A stretch of 64,000 nt of DNA from CAVQFO01 sp963711725 (GCA_963711725.1 CAVQFO010000043.1:1-64000), one strand, 5' to 3'; positions 17,261 through 27,148 are shown, counted from the first letter of the stretch. Numbers and translations are program-made. The notes: a model not told the origin generated them from the letters alone.

Positions 17261-18011
17261 CGTTGTTTCCCCCGACATTGGCTCCATTGCCGCGCGTGAA
17301 GCGGGCATAGAGTTCCCGACTGCGAAGCGGCGCGTCTCCCAGATACAGGCCCAGCGCCGCCCGCATCAACCGTTTCACCGCGCTCTTCGCCTGGACCGGT
17401 GGCGCCTCGCCCCGATCCAGAGCCAGCAGCGCCTCGCCCGGGATCAGCAGCCGCCCCGACATGGTGCCGTCCACCCGCACCGGCCCGTGCTCCAGTTCGT
17501 AGCGATACATTGCAGCCGGATCCACCGGCAGACCGCTGCCGGCCTCGCGGTCCAAAAGCAGACCGTAGCCCAATTCGTCCAGAAGCGCTTTTTCGAACGG
17601 CCTCAGCAACTCTTCCTCCGGGCTGTCGGCCCGTGCCAGTTCTGCCAACAGACCTCGATACAGTTCGAAGACGCCCGGCGCCGGGTCGCCCCGGCGCAGC
17701 AGCCGAATCATGATTTCATTGGCATAGAAGCCGCTGAACACTTTGCCACCGGGCGGGGCCAGGGCGCGGCCGGCGGACTCCGCGCCGGTCAATGTGCACA
17801 ATTCGCCACGCCCCTGCCAGGACAAAAGCAGAGGCTGGAACGGCTGAAGCAAGCCGGCCAGTTTGGAACGTGGACCGCGCCCACCCCGCGCAACCATCCC
17901 GACCCGGCCATGCTCGGCACTGAGACACTCCAGGATCAGGCTGGTTTCCCGGTACGGGCGCCGGTGAAGGATAAAGGACGGTTCCAGGGAGACGCGGTGG
18001 ACCGCTGCCAT
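17253..18011 (-). CDS. recO: DNA repair protein RecO
   Basis: A 252-residue recombination mediator that, with RecR, loads RecA onto SSB-coated DNA. An N-terminal OB-fold (FILHRRPYRETSLILECLS, GRVGMVARGGRGPRS) is followed by the helical domain with FSGFYANEIMIRLLRRGDP. The zinc-ribbon cysteines of some RecO proteins are absent. About 145 nt separate it from era, the largest gap in the rnc-acpS stretch. Confidence 0.93.
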   Translation of the reverse strand: MAAVHRVSLEPSFILHRRPYRETSLILECLSAEHGRVGMVARGGRGPRSKLAGLLQPFQPLLLSWQGRGELCTLTGAESAGRALAPPGGKVFSGFYANEIMIRLLRRGDPAPGVFELYRGLLAELARADSPEEELLRPFEKALLDELGYGLLLDREAGSGLPVDPAAMYRYELEHGPVRVDGTMSGRLLIPGEALLALDRGEAPPVQAKSAVKRLMRAALGLYLGDAPLRSRELYARFTRGNGANVGGNNDD

Positions 18012-18157
18012 GGCACTAGCCCGACGGGGTCACCAAGGCTTGGCGGCTCCCTCGCCGCACCGCGCCGACTTCAACACGCATGGCCCCGTATGGACAGCTG
18101 AAACCCTTGGCATGCAGATGCTGGATCATCGGCTTTCCGTATCGCGGATGGTTTCAC

Positions 18158-19069
18158 TCAGTTCTCGTCGAAACCCAGGCTCCGCAAGGCGCGCTCATCG
18201 TCCGCCCACCCCTGGCGCACCTTCACCCAAAGCCTGAGAAACACCTTCTGACCCACCATGGTCTCGATTTCCCGACGGGCTCGCTGGCCAATCAGCTTGA
18301 GCCGTTCGCCCCCGCGGCCGATGATGATGGCCTTCTGGCTGGGCCGCTCGACCCAAATCAGCGCGCCGATGCGGGTCAGCCCCTGCTCCACGGTGAACTC
18401 TTCCACCTCGACGGTGGCCGAGTACGGCACTTCCTGGCCCAACGCGTTCATCAGTTGCTCGCGCACCAGTTCGGCCACCAAGAACTGCTGACTGCGGTCC
18501 GTCACCTGCTCCTCGGGGAAAAGCGCGGGGCCCTTCGGCAGCAGCCCGACAATCTCCCGTTCCAGCGCTTCGACGTTGAAGCCCCGGCTTGCCGACAGTG
18601 GGATCACGGCATGGAAGTCCATGCGCCGGGACAGGTCATCGAGCACGGGCAGTGCATCGCCCTTGTCGTGTAGCTTATCGATTTTGTTGGCCACCAGGAT
18701 CACCGGCTTGCCGGCGGCCTTGATCTTATCCAGGACCAATTGATCGTCGTCCGTCCACTTGCCGCACTCCACCACGAAGACGATGACGTCAACGTCGGCC
18801 AGAGCGGTCCCGGCGGCGCGGTTGAGATAGCGGTTGAGAGCCTTTTCGGCCCGCGCGTGAATCCCCGGTGTATCCACGTAGATGATCTGGGCCGCCTCGG
18901 TGGTGTTCACCCCCAGGATGCGATGCCGAGTGGTCTGCGGCTTGCGCGAGACGATGCTGATCTTCATGCCCAGGATGCGGTTCAACAACGTCGACTTGCC
19001 CACGTTCGGGCGCCCCACCAAAGCCACATAGCCGCAGGGGATTTCCGTGTACGGCAGCTCCGTGTCCAT
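18158..19069 (-). CDS. era: GTPase Era
   Basis: A 303-residue ribosome-assembly GTPase binding 16S rRNA near its 3' end. GTPase motifs: G1 GRPNVGKST, the switch region TTRH, G3 DTPG, G4 NKID. The C-terminal KH domain carries IIIGRGGERLKLIGQRAR. The ATG at 19069 lies 3 nt downstream of the rnc stop, so the pair is tightly coupled, as in most gammaproteobacteria. Confidence 0.96.
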   Translation of the reverse strand: MDTELPYTEIPCGYVALVGRPNVGKSTLLNRILGMKISIVSRKPQTTRHRILGVNTTEAAQIIYVDTPGIHARAEKALNRYLNRAAGTALADVDVIVFVVECGKWTDDDQLVLDKIKAAGKPVILVANKIDKLHDKGDALPVLDDLSRRMDFHAVIPLSASRGFNVEALEREIVGLLPKGPALFPEEQVTDRSQQFLVAELVREQLMNALGQEVPYSATVEVEEFTVEQGLTRIGALIWVERPSQKAIIIGRGGERLKLIGQRARREIETMVGQKVFLRLWVKVRQGWADDERALRSLGFDEN

Positions 19070-19071
19070 GG

Positions 19072-19767
19072 CTAGATCTGCTCCAGCGGACGGGGCCGCG
19101 CCTGGAGCTCGCCCAATAGGGCTTCCGCCGCCATTTGCTCCGCTTTTCGACGGCTGCCGGCCTGGCCCTCGCTGCTGGCGCCCAAGCCATCCACGGAGCA
19201 ACGGACGCGGAATATCTGTTCGTGGGCTTTGCCTTGCACGTCGAGAACCTCGTAGGTCGGTAGCGGCAACTGGAAGCCTTGCAGGTACTCCTGCAAGCGT
19301 GTTTTCGGATCCTTGAGCTCGGCGGCCGCCGGCAGTTGCGCCAGGCGCTGGCTGTAGAGGCGGATAATCAGGTCCCGGGCGGCCTCGAAGCCGCCGTCGA
19401 GAAAGGCTGCGCCAAATACTGCTTCCAAGGCATCCGCAAGGATGGAATCACGGCGGCGACCGCCGCTCTTGCGCTCACCACCGCCGAGGTGGAGATAGTT
19501 GCCCAAACCGAGCTGCCTGCCGAGTTCCGCCAGGCTGGATCGATTAACCAGATTGGCCCGCAACCGGCTCAACGCACCTTCGGGCTCCTCCGGCCGAAGC
19601 TTGAACAGCTCCGCGGCGATGACGAAGTTGAGAATACTGTCTCCGAGGAACTCCAGACGCTCGTTGTTGGGCCCCTCCACGCTACGGTGGGTCAGGGCCT
19701 CCTCGATCAAACCCGGATCGGAATACCGGTAGCCGAGCGCGTCCTGAAGTGCCTCCGTCTCACTCAA
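19072..19767 (-). CDS. rnc: Ribonuclease III
   Basis: A 231-residue double-strand-specific RNase. The catalytic signature NERLEFLGDSILNFVIA (near residue 35) and the second acidic motif DALEAVFGAAFLDGG are intact. A C-terminal dsRNA-binding domain ends in GSRRKAEQMAAEALLGEL. The start is a TTG overlapping the stop of the upstream DUF4845 gene (TTGA); no ATG or GTG fits the domain start. It processes rRNA precursors and many mRNAs. Confidence 0.95.
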   Translation of the reverse strand: MSETEALQDALGYRYSDPGLIEEALTHRSVEGPNNERLEFLGDSILNFVIAAELFKLRPEEPEGALSRLRANLVNRSSLAELGRQLGLGNYLHLGGGERKSGGRRRDSILADALEAVFGAAFLDGGFEAARDLIIRLYSQRLAQLPAAAELKDPKTRLQEYLQGFQLPLPTYEVLDVQGKAHEQIFRVRCSVDGLGASSEGQAGSRRKAEQMAAEALLGELQARPRPLEQI

Positions 19768-20138
19768 TTCCTCACCACCGCCTCTTTCTTGAAGTGCGCC
19801 ACGGCTGATAGGTTGCCCATCAGCGGCACACGGACCTCATATTCGATCACGACCCGGCTGCCGCCGGAGACCGGGATAATCTGCACGTCGCTGCGGTGAA
19901 CATTGTCCACATCGTTGATATCGAATCGTTTCATCAGCGTGGACATGATGCCCGCCCGGTCGTGGCCGGACACGTCGGAGTCCTTGGCCAGGTTCGAGAC
20001 GATGGAGCCGACCTCGAAGGACTCCATGTAAACCGGAACCAACTTCAGCCCAACCAGGGCGAATACACCGATCACCACCACGGTGACCAACCACCCCCAC
20101 AACGTCATACCGCGTTGACGATTAAACGGCGCGTTCAT
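19764..20138 (-). CDS. DUF4845 single-pass membrane protein
   Basis: A 124-residue protein with one N-terminal membrane helix (MTLWGWLVTVVVIGVFALVG) followed by a periplasmic domain (VPVYMESFEVGSIVSNL, YEVRVPLMGNLSAVAHF). This matches the DUF4845 family, regularly found between lepB and rnc in gammaproteobacteria. The function is unknown; the N-terminus resembles a pseudopilin-like segment, but no prepilin cleavage motif is evident. The ATG at 20138 is preferred over an upstream in-frame start lacking conservation. Confidence 0.85.
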   Translation of the reverse strand: MNAPFNRQRGMTLWGWLVTVVVIGVFALVGLKLVPVYMESFEVGSIVSNLAKDSDVSGHDRAGIMSTLMKRFDINDVDNVHRSDVQIIPVSGGSRVVIEYEVRVPLMGNLSAVAHFKKEAVVRN

Positions 20139-20161
20139 AACCCCACCTCGATTTCTCGTTG

Positions 20162-20947
20162 TTATTGGATTGTATCCCCGATGCGGCTCCAATTGATCCA
20201 CTTTCCGGCGGACCCGATGCTCATCCAGATCAGGAAGGCCTTGCCCACCAGATTCTGTTCCGGCACGGTGCCCCAGTAGCGGCTGTCGCTGCTGCGGTCC
20301 CGATTGTCGCCCATCATGAAATATTGCCCTGCCGGGACATCAAACTCAAAATCCCCGGCGGGATTTTCCGGATGGATCAGAATCTTGTGTTCCACTCCAC
20401 CCAGATTCTCCTTCTCGAGCAACGCCCCTCGATCCTCGCCCAGCTGATAGCGCCCCAACAACAGCTGATCCTCCGGCTTGCCGTTAATGATCAGGTGCTT
20501 GTCGCGGTAAACCACATGATCCCCCGGCAGGCCGATCACCCTTTTGATGTAATCCTCACTCGGATTTACCGGATACCGGAATACAGCCACGTCGCCTCGT
20601 TTGGGCTCGCCGATGTCGAAGATTTTGGTGTGCAGCACCGGCAACCGGATGCCGTAATCGAACTTGTTCACCAGAATGAAGTCGCCCACCAGCAGTGTGG
20701 GAATCATGGAGCCGGACGGGATGCGGAAGGGCTCCACAATGAAGGAGCGGATCACCACCACGATCAGCAGAACCGGAAACAGGGAGCGGGCCAGATCGAC
20801 CCACCAACTGACCGCCTTACCCCCGGTCGTTGCGGTCTCGTCGCGTTCCGCCTTCTCGCGGCCACGGCGCACCCAGTTCCATCCCACGGTCAAACCGGTG
20901 ATCAGGGTCAGCAGTACCAGCAGGGTTTCAAAATCCAACAAATTCAT
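20162..20947 (-). CDS. lepB: Signal peptidase I
   Basis: A 261-residue inner-membrane serine peptidase that removes signal peptides. Two N-terminal membrane segments (about 4-22 and 50-72) precede the catalytic Ser in PSGSMIPTLLVGDFI and the general-base Lys in DYIKRVIGLPGD. The box GQYFMMGDNRDRSSDSRYWG is typical. The ATG at 20947 gives family length. It is followed by DUF4845 and preceded by lepA, the usual order. Confidence 0.95.
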   Translation of the reverse strand: MNLLDFETLLVLLTLITGLTVGWNWVRRGREKAERDETATTGGKAVSWWVDLARSLFPVLLIVVVIRSFIVEPFRIPSGSMIPTLLVGDFILVNKFDYGIRLPVLHTKIFDIGEPKRGDVAVFRYPVNPSEDYIKRVIGLPGDHVVYRDKHLIINGKPEDQLLLGRYQLGEDRGALLEKENLGGVEHKILIHPENPAGDFEFDVPAGQYFMMGDNRDRSSDSRYWGTVPEQNLVGKAFLIWMSIGSAGKWINWSRIGDTIQ

Positions 20948-20972
20948 TAGCTTGCCCTTATAGGCCGGGTTA

Positions 20973-22766
20973 TCACTTGTTATCCACCTGCAGGACGGCA
21001 AGGAAAGCCTCCTGGGGAATCTCCACCTTGCCCACCTGCTTCATGCGCTTCTTGCCCGCTTTCTGCTTTTCCAGCAGCTTGCGCTTTCGAGTGATGTCAC
21101 CGCCATAGCACTTGGCCGTCACGTTCTTGCGCATGGCCTTGACGGTGGAGCGGGCGATAACCTGCGATCCCACGGCGGCCTGGATGGCTACCTCGAACAT
21201 TTGTCGGGGGATCAGATCCTTGAGCCGTTCGGTCAAATCGCGCCCGCGGCTTTGGGCGTGTTCCCGGTGGACGATGATCGCAAGCGCGTCCACCTTTTCG
21301 CCGTTGATCAGCACGTCCAGCCGTACCAAAGGCGCCGCCTGGAATCGCTTGAAATCATAATCGAAAGACGCGAAACCACGGCTGGCGGACTTCAGCCGGT
21401 CGAAGAAATCCAGCACCACTTCGCTCAGGGGCAGCTCGTAGGTAAGGGACACCTGGTTGCCCACATAGAGCATTTCCTTTTGCTGCCCGCGTTTCTCCTC
21501 GCACAGCATGATTACGTTGCCCACGTATTCCTGGGGCACCAGGATGCTGGCCGAGATGATGGGCTCGCGAATTTCGTCGATGAGATTGCTGGCCGGCAGC
21601 GACGACGGGTTGGAGACCGCGATCACCTCGCCCTTGTTGGTCAGCACTTCGTACACGACCGTGGGCGCGGTGGTGAGCAGATCCAGATCGTATTCACGCT
21701 CCAGGCGTTCCTGGATGATTTCCATGTGCAGCATGCCCAGGAAACCGCAGCGGAATCCAAACCCCAGCGCCTGGGACGTCTCGGGCTCGTACTGCAGTGA
21801 GGCGTCGTTGAGCCGCAATTTCTGCAGCGCGTCGCGCAAGCGTTCGTAGTCGTCGGCGTTGATGGGGAACATGCCCGCGAACACCCGCGGCTGAACCTTC
21901 TTGAAACCAGGCAGCGGGGCCGCCGTGGGCCGATTGGAGTCGGTCAGCGTATCGCCCACCGGTGCCCCGTCGATATCCTTGATACCAGCCACCACGTAGC
22001 CCACCTGGCCGGTGGAAAGCTCGCCGAAGTCCGTGGGTTTGGGCGTAAACATACCCAGTTTGTCCACCTGGAACGTGCGGCCGGTGGACATGACCTTGAT
22101 CTTGTCGCCCTTTCGGATCGCGCCGTTGAAGACCCTCACCAGGGAAACCACGCCCAGGTAGTTGTCGAACCAGGAGTCGATGATCAATGCCTTGGTGGGT
22201 TCGTTCTGCTCGCCCTGGGGCGGCGGGATCCGGCGCACCAGCGCCTCCAGCAGCGATTCGACCCCCTCGCCCGTCTTGGCGCTGATCCGCAGCTCGTCTT
22301 CCACCTCCAGGCCGATGATTTCCTCGATTTCCTGGATCACCCGCTCGGGCTCCGCCGAGGGGAGGTCGATCTTGTTCAGCACGGGCAGGACTTCCAGCCC
22401 CTGCTCCACCGCCGTGTAACAGTTGGCGACGCTCTGGGCCTCGACGCCCTGGGATGCATCCACCACCAGTAGCGCACCCTCGCAGGCATAGAGCGAGCGG
22501 GAGACTTCGTAGGAAAAGTCCACATGGCCCGGGGTGTCGATAAAATTCAGCTGATAGGTGTGGCCGTCCTTCGCCTTGTAGTGCAGCGAGACGCTCTGGG
22601 CCTTGATGGTAATGCCTCGCTCGCGCTCCAGATCCATGGAATCCAGCACCTGTTCGGCCATCTCCCGCGCGGTGAGCGCCCCGCATTTTTCGATGAGACG
22701 ATCGGCCAACGTCGATTTGCCGTGATCAATATGGGCAATGATCGAGAAGTTCCGAATTCTTTCCAT
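20973..22766 (-). CDS. lepA: Elongation factor 4 (LepA)
   Basis: A 597-residue translational GTPase. GTPase motifs are AHIDHGKSTLADRL, DTPGHVDF and NKIDLP. The LepA-specific C-terminal domain ends in KKRMKQVGKVEIPQEAFLAVLQ. LepA acts on ribosomes and influences initiation and elongation under stress. The ATG at 22766 (MERIRNFSIIAH) is the conserved start; the open frame continues upstream without similarity. A gap of about 220 bp separates it from mucD. Confidence 0.96.
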   Translation of the reverse strand: MERIRNFSIIAHIDHGKSTLADRLIEKCGALTAREMAEQVLDSMDLERERGITIKAQSVSLHYKAKDGHTYQLNFIDTPGHVDFSYEVSRSLYACEGALLVVDASQGVEAQSVANCYTAVEQGLEVLPVLNKIDLPSAEPERVIQEIEEIIGLEVEDELRISAKTGEGVESLLEALVRRIPPPQGEQNEPTKALIIDSWFDNYLGVVSLVRVFNGAIRKGDKIKVMSTGRTFQVDKLGMFTPKPTDFGELSTGQVGYVVAGIKDIDGAPVGDTLTDSNRPTAAPLPGFKKVQPRVFAGMFPINADDYERLRDALQKLRLNDASLQYEPETSQALGFGFRCGFLGMLHMEIIQERLEREYDLDLLTTAPTVVYEVLTNKGEVIAVSNPSSLPASNLIDEIREPIISASILVPQEYVGNVIMLCEEKRGQQKEMLYVGNQVSLTYELPLSEVVLDFFDRLKSASRGFASFDYDFKRFQAAPLVRLDVLINGEKVDALAIIVHREHAQSRGRDLTERLKDLIPRQMFEVAIQAAVGSQVIARSTVKAMRKNVTAKCYGGDITRKRKLLEKQKAGKKRMKQVGKVEIPQEAFLAVLQVDNK

Positions 22767-22851
22767 TGGGAAGTCGGTCAACAGGGCACCTATGGCGACA
22801 AAATTCCAAACTCCGGGGAGGCTCTCGGTCCCGCCCCGCCTGCACACGAAT

Positions 22852-22872
22852 CTGCCCTCGTTAAGAGGGCAG
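22852..22872. other. Inverted repeat between mucD and lepA
   Basis: CTGCCCTC and GAGGGCAG form an 8-bp perfect stem with a short loop. A second, weaker CCACGG/CCGTGG inverted repeat lies about 15 bp further at 22888-22911. Neither has a T-tract, so a weak terminator or mRNA structure between mucD and lepA is possible. Confidence 0.35.
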
Positions 22873-22989
22873 CCCGGCGCTCACTGCCACGGCCCCGTTC
22901 CGGACCGTGGGAAGAGCCGTATTCTACAGGGTTGACCGTCACTTTTCGCGGCGAATAGCACGTCAGGCGTGCAAGAGCCCCTGTGAGGA

Positions 22990-24435
22990 CTACTCGGACA
23001 GCGTCAGTGCGAGGAATTGCGGGTTATCGTCCCGATAGATCAGCATAGGCACGGGCTTGCCCGCGGGGAGCGATTCGGCGACCTTTCGGAACTCCCGCAC
23101 CGAGCGCACCGGCTGGTGATTGAGCATTCCGATGACATCGCCCGCTCTCAGGCCGGCATCCGCGGCGGGGCCTGGCTCCACCGCGGTCACTCGCACACCG
23201 CCGTTCAGCCCCAGCTGTTTGGCGGCATCGGCGGCGAGTCTTTCCACCGTCACGCCCAGGCGGGCGTCCGAGGGGGGCGGCGCCTTGGGCGCGGCGGAAT
23301 CCTCTCCCGTAGACGCCACTTGTTCCGGGAGCTCCCCGATGGTGACGGACAGCGCGCGGTGCTTGCCGTCCCGAATAACCGCCAGGCGCGCCTTCTCCCC
23401 CACCCGCGTGCGGCCGACCAGCGGCGGCAGGGCCGAGGACGTACCGATCTCCGTGCCGTCGTATTCCACGATTACGTCACCGGCCCGAAGGCCGGCCTTG
23501 GCGGCGGGGCTACCCGGCAGAACCTGTGCGACCAGGGCGCCATAGGGCTTACTCATGTCGAACGATTTGGCGAGATCGCGGGTGACGTCCTGAATGACGA
23601 CCCCCAGCCAGCCCCGAACAACCTTGCCCTTGGTCTTGAGCTGTTTCACCACATCCATGGCCAACTCGATCGGGATGGAGAAGGAAAGCCCCATGAATCC
23701 GCCGGTCTTGCTGTAGATCAGGGAATTCACACCAACGACCTGGCCGTCCATATTGAACAGCGGCCCGCCGGAATTGCCGGGGTTGATGGCCACGTCGGTC
23801 TGAATAAAGGGGATGTAGTTTTCTTCCGGCAGACTGCGCCCCTTGGCGCTGACGATACCCGCGGTCACCGAGTGATCGAACCCGAAGGGAGAGCCGATGG
23901 CCAACACCCATTCGCCGACCTGCAGCGCCGAGGATTTGCCGATCTCCACCACGGGAAGGTCATGGGCCTGGATCTTCAGCAGCGCGATATCGCTGCGTTC
24001 GTCCGACCCCACCAGTTTCGCCTCGAATTCGCGCCGGTCGCTGAGGCGCACCACGATCTCGTCGGCATCCTTGACCACGTGATAGTTGGTCAACACATCC
24101 CCGTCGCGGGAAATCACGAATCCCGACCCCAGAGACTGAGCGTCGTATTCCCTCGGCGCGTTATCACCGTCCTGCTGATCCAGGAATCGGTGGAAAAAGT
24201 CGTACAGCGGATGATCCTTGGGCAGATCCGGGAGCGCGTCCTGTCCCAGACCGTATTTCTCCTTGAGGCGGACTTTCTGAGTGGTGCTGATGTTGACCAC
24301 TGCGGGGCTGCGCTGTTTCACCAACTGGGTGAAATCCGGCAGACTCCCCGCCCAGGCGAAGGCCCACGGGATCAGCGCGAGACTGACAACCAGGGCAAGA
24401 AATACGGCCGGGCGCCGCAGGCGGGAATCAATCAT
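22990..24435 (-). CDS. mucD: DegP/HtrA-family periplasmic serine protease
   Basis: A 481-residue protease-chaperone with a Sec signal peptide (cleavage near residue 29). The trypsin-like domain has the complete triad: His in TNYHVV, Asp in DERSDIALLKIQ and Ser in NPGNSGGPLF. Two PDZ domains follow (PAAKAGLRAGDVIVEYDG and PAADAGLRAGDVIGMLNH). It degrades misfolded envelope proteins. As the fifth gene after rpoE it corresponds to mucD of Pseudomonas, which restrains the AlgU response. Confidence 0.94.
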   Translation of the reverse strand: MIDSRLRRPAVFLALVVSLALIPWAFAWAGSLPDFTQLVKQRSPAVVNISTTQKVRLKEKYGLGQDALPDLPKDHPLYDFFHRFLDQQDGDNAPREYDAQSLGSGFVISRDGDVLTNYHVVKDADEIVVRLSDRREFEAKLVGSDERSDIALLKIQAHDLPVVEIGKSSALQVGEWVLAIGSPFGFDHSVTAGIVSAKGRSLPEENYIPFIQTDVAINPGNSGGPLFNMDGQVVGVNSLIYSKTGGFMGLSFSIPIELAMDVVKQLKTKGKVVRGWLGVVIQDVTRDLAKSFDMSKPYGALVAQVLPGSPAAKAGLRAGDVIVEYDGTEIGTSSALPPLVGRTRVGEKARLAVIRDGKHRALSVTIGELPEQVASTGEDSAAPKAPPPSDARLGVTVERLAADAAKQLGLNGGVRVTAVEPGPAADAGLRAGDVIGMLNHQPVRSVREFRKVAESLPAGKPVPMLIYRDDNPQFLALTLSE

Positions 24436-24452
24436 GGACCATCCTCTGTCGT

Positions 24453-24953
24453 TCAGTGACTGATATCGGGAACGCGCCCGCGCCGGACAAGGGCCACACC
24501 ACTGGAATTGTGGCGGAGAATGACCGGCTGATAGCGGCTGTCATCCGCGGCACGCAGCGCAAACCGCCGCGCCCAAAGGAAGCCGGCGCCGAGCCCCAGC
24601 AGCCCGAATACCATGGCAGCGAGGTCCGTCTGTCCGCCCACCGCCAGCGAGGCGTAGACCGCGCGGCCCGCCACTGCAGCCATCATCATGAGTATAAGGG
24701 GAACGGCGTAAACCACGAGGGAACTGCGCAGCAAGGCCGCTTCGTCGAGCCCCAGCACAACAGCGTCGCCGGGCTTGCAACCCACGGCGTCGACCACTCG
24801 AATGCGATTGCTGCGCCGACCGAATGCCTTGGACAGGGTACCGGTTCCACAGCCCTCGGAGGAGCCGCAGGAATCACAGGCCGTCCGGCGCCGGGTCTCG
24901 ACCCACGCATAGCCGTCACGGACCTGGACCACCTCGCCCGGCTCTTCGATCAT
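24453..24953 (-). CDS. rseC: SoxR-reducing/RseC family protein
   Basis: A 166-residue inner-membrane protein. The N-terminus has a Cys-rich motif (CDSCGSSEGCGTG) and a Lys/Arg-rich stretch. Two membrane helices follow at about 78-100 and 108-128. This is the RseC/MucC family: in E. coli RseC modulates sigma-E activity and the RsxC system. The start overlaps the rseB stop by one base, and mucD follows after 17 nt, so it is within the rpoE operon. Confidence 0.88.
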   Translation of the reverse strand: MIEEPGEVVQVRDGYAWVETRRRTACDSCGSSEGCGTGTLSKAFGRRSNRIRVVDAVGCKPGDAVVLGLDEAALLRSSLVVYAVPLILMMMAAVAGRAVYASLAVGGQTDLAAMVFGLLGLGAGFLWARRFALRAADDSRYQPVILRHNSSGVALVRRGRVPDISH

Positions 24954-25940
24954 TACTGCCCTTTGCGCTGGATGTTGCGCGCGAACCGCTCCACGGTAAT
25001 GGCCGGCACTTCGCCCACCACGGTGATCTGATAGTTATCGAACATGCGCCCGTAGGCGTTCATCGCACCCAGGCCCGCCAGGCCTCGGAACGGCTTGCCC
25101 TTGTTCGGTTCCATGGGTTCGATATAGACGGATACCGAGGCCAGCCCATCGGAATAGAGCAGATGCTCGACCGGTCCGTGGCTCCCCGCAATACCACGAA
25201 CCTCGCGCAGCGTCAGACGGAATCCGGACGGGAGATCGGGAATCCGCCACACGGTTTCCTCGGGCGCCTGCGCCTTGGCCTGTTTATCATCCTGGCTGTA
25301 CCAGGTGTAATCATGGCCGTTCACGGTGGGCGTGAAGGCATCGTCCGCAATGGTTGCCGGAGCTTCCAGCTTGACGAACATCAGCTGTTCGATGATCGCG
25401 CCGTGATGATCCAACACATCCGACTTGAGCAGCAATCCCGTCTTCTCGTCGACCCAAAGGTGATAACCGTAGCGGAATCCGTCGGTGGGCGCGATGGACA
25501 GAACCCGCGCGCCGCGGTCCGCCACGCGGCCGCTGACCTACCACGGCGACCCGGTAGGATGTACTTACGGCGGCCAGATCGGAATCGGTGAGGTCCGAGA
25601 ACCGATCCCGCGCTTCCCGCTGGTCGACCAGGACTGAGTGGTCGTCGGGAAACACGCAGGTGACCTTGTTGGCGTTGCGGATAATCTCGCGTGCCGAGCC
25701 GCTGAGCGAATAGAGCCGCGCCTGCTCCCGACCCTGGTCGACGCGATGGACGATCTGCATGGCTTCCAGGTGATCGCCGCGTCGATAGACGAAGGTTCCA
25801 CGGTAATTCAACTGCCTGGCGGCATCGCCGATACCCTGCAACCACGCCCGGGCGGGTTTGTCCTGATCGGCATGAAGCGCACCACTACCCACCAGCACCA
25901 GGACCAGGCACCCAGCGAACTGAGCCAGTCTATTCATCAT
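24953..25940 (-). CDS. rseB: Sigma-E regulatory protein RseB/MucB (one frameshift)
   Basis: A periplasmic protein of about 328 residues. A signal peptide (LAQFAGCLVLVLVGSGALHA) is followed by the MucB/RseB N-terminal domain (NYRGTFVYRRGDHLEAMQIVH) and, in another frame, the rest (PTDGFRYGYHLWVDEKTGLL, FDNYQITVVGEVPA). Removing one C from GGCCG near 25528-25532 joins the parts as VGQRRVADRGARV, matching the E. coli VGRTRIADR region. RseB binds RseA and protects it from DegS and also senses lipoproteins or LPS. The intact neighbours make a sequencing error likelier than decay. Confidence 0.87.
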
Positions 25941-26490
25941 TAGGACTATAACCGGCGATCCTTACGTGAGGCACCATTGCGCCGACCTGGCCGGCGTATG
26001 CGTTTTCGCCATGATTGACCAGATAGCCGTTCAACCGCGCCTGCACCTGAGGATCCAGGCGTTCCCAGCGTACGTTGCGCACCTGTGTCGGGGCGTCCGC
26101 CTGCGCCGGCGCCACTGCGGCCACCGTCTGGGTCGAGGCCGCGGTGCCATCCTGCACCTGTCGGGTCGACCAGATACCGATTGCCAGAGTCCCCACGGAA
26201 GCGGCAATGGCCAAACCCGCGGCGGGCTTCAACCAACGCAACGACCGGCGCGGGGAACCGCTATGATGAGCGGGCTCATCTTCAAGAGCAGCCGCGACGC
26301 GGTCGGCAAAACCAATATCGACAACATCCGGCAAGGTCCGATGCGCGGCCTCCTTTACCAGATACATCTCACTCAGGCGCCGAGCCAGCCGGGAATCTCG
26401 CCCCACCTGCCTCAGTAACAGGTCCATTTCCGCTGGATCAAGCTCGTCGTCCACCAGGGCTGACAACTGCTCTTCAATAACGTTTTTCAT
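25930..26490 (-). CDS. rseA: Anti-sigma-E factor RseA/MucA
   Basis: A 186-residue single-pass inner-membrane protein. The cytoplasmic sigma-binding domain (EEQLSALVDDELDPAEMDLL) is followed by a membrane helix (AAGLAIAASVGTLAIGIW, near residue 90-108) and a periplasmic domain that would bind RseB. Regulated proteolysis of RseA releases sigma-E. It lies 37 nt after rpoE and overlaps rseB by 11 nt. Confidence 0.9.
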   Translation of the reverse strand: MKNVIEEQLSALVDDELDPAEMDLLLRQVGRDSRLARRLSEMYLVKEAAHRTLPDVVDIGFADRVAAALEDEPAHHSGSPRRSLRWLKPAAGLAIAASVGTLAIGIWSTRQVQDGTAASTQTVAAVAPAQADAPTQVRNVRWERLDPQVQARLNGYLVNHGENAYAGQVGAMVPHVRIAGYSPNDE

Positions 26491-26527
26491 ACGCTCACCA
26501 AGGGCCTGTTAACCATCCCGCCCAAGC

Positions 26528-27103
26528 TCAATCCAGCAGGGGCCGAAGCTTTTTGTCAATAGCTTCCCGGGCGCGGAAGATCCGGGAACGGACCGTTCCG
26601 ACTGGACATTCCATCGCCTTCGCAATCTCTTCATAGCTCAAACCCTCGAATTCCCGGAGGGTTATGGCCGTTCGCAAATCCTCCGGCAGATCCTCGATCG
26701 CGCTGGCCACAGTCCGCTCGATCTCGTCCCTTTGCGCCAGCCGATCCGGGGTGTCCATGTCCCTTAGATGAGGATCCACTATGTATTGTTCCGCATCCTG
26801 GGCGTCGATATCGCTCTCCGGCGGCCGCCGCCCTTGGGAAACCAGGTAGTTTTTGGCGGTGTTGGCGCCGATGCGGTAGATCCAGGTGTAGAAACTGCTG
26901 TCGCCGCGAAAGTTCGGCAGGGCACGGTAGGCCTTAATGAAGGTTTCCTGAGTCACATCCAGCGCCTCGTCCGGGTCGCGCACGTACCGGGAAATCAGCT
27001 TTACGAGTTTGTGCTGGTACTTGCGCACCAGCAAATCGAAAGCACTCTTGTCCCCCGCCTGTACGCGGGCCACAAGCTCCTGGTCCAACTGCGACGCGGT
27101 CAT
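26528..27103 (-). CDS. rpoE: RNA polymerase sigma-E factor (RpoE/AlgU)
   Basis: A 191-residue ECF sigma factor. Region 2 has FDLLVRKYQHKLVKLISRYV and DVTQETFIKAYRALPNF. Region 4 has LPEDLRTAITLREFEGLSYE and MECPVGTVRSRIFRARE. Length and sequence match RpoE/AlgU, the envelope-stress sigma factor. It heads the rseA-rseB-rseC-mucD operon and is divergent from nadB. A sigma-E-like promoter lies about 46 nt upstream, consistent with autoregulation. Confidence 0.95.
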   Translation of the reverse strand: MTASQLDQELVARVQAGDKSAFDLLVRKYQHKLVKLISRYVRDPDEALDVTQETFIKAYRALPNFRGDSSFYTWIYRIGANTAKNYLVSQGRRPPESDIDAQDAEQYIVDPHLRDMDTPDRLAQRDEIERTVASAIEDLPEDLRTAITLREFEGLSYEEIAKAMECPVGTVRSRIFRAREAIDKKLRPLLD

Positions 27104-27148
27104 TCAGGAGCCCTTTGCGTTCGTGCGCAGTAGGCCGCGTCTACCCGG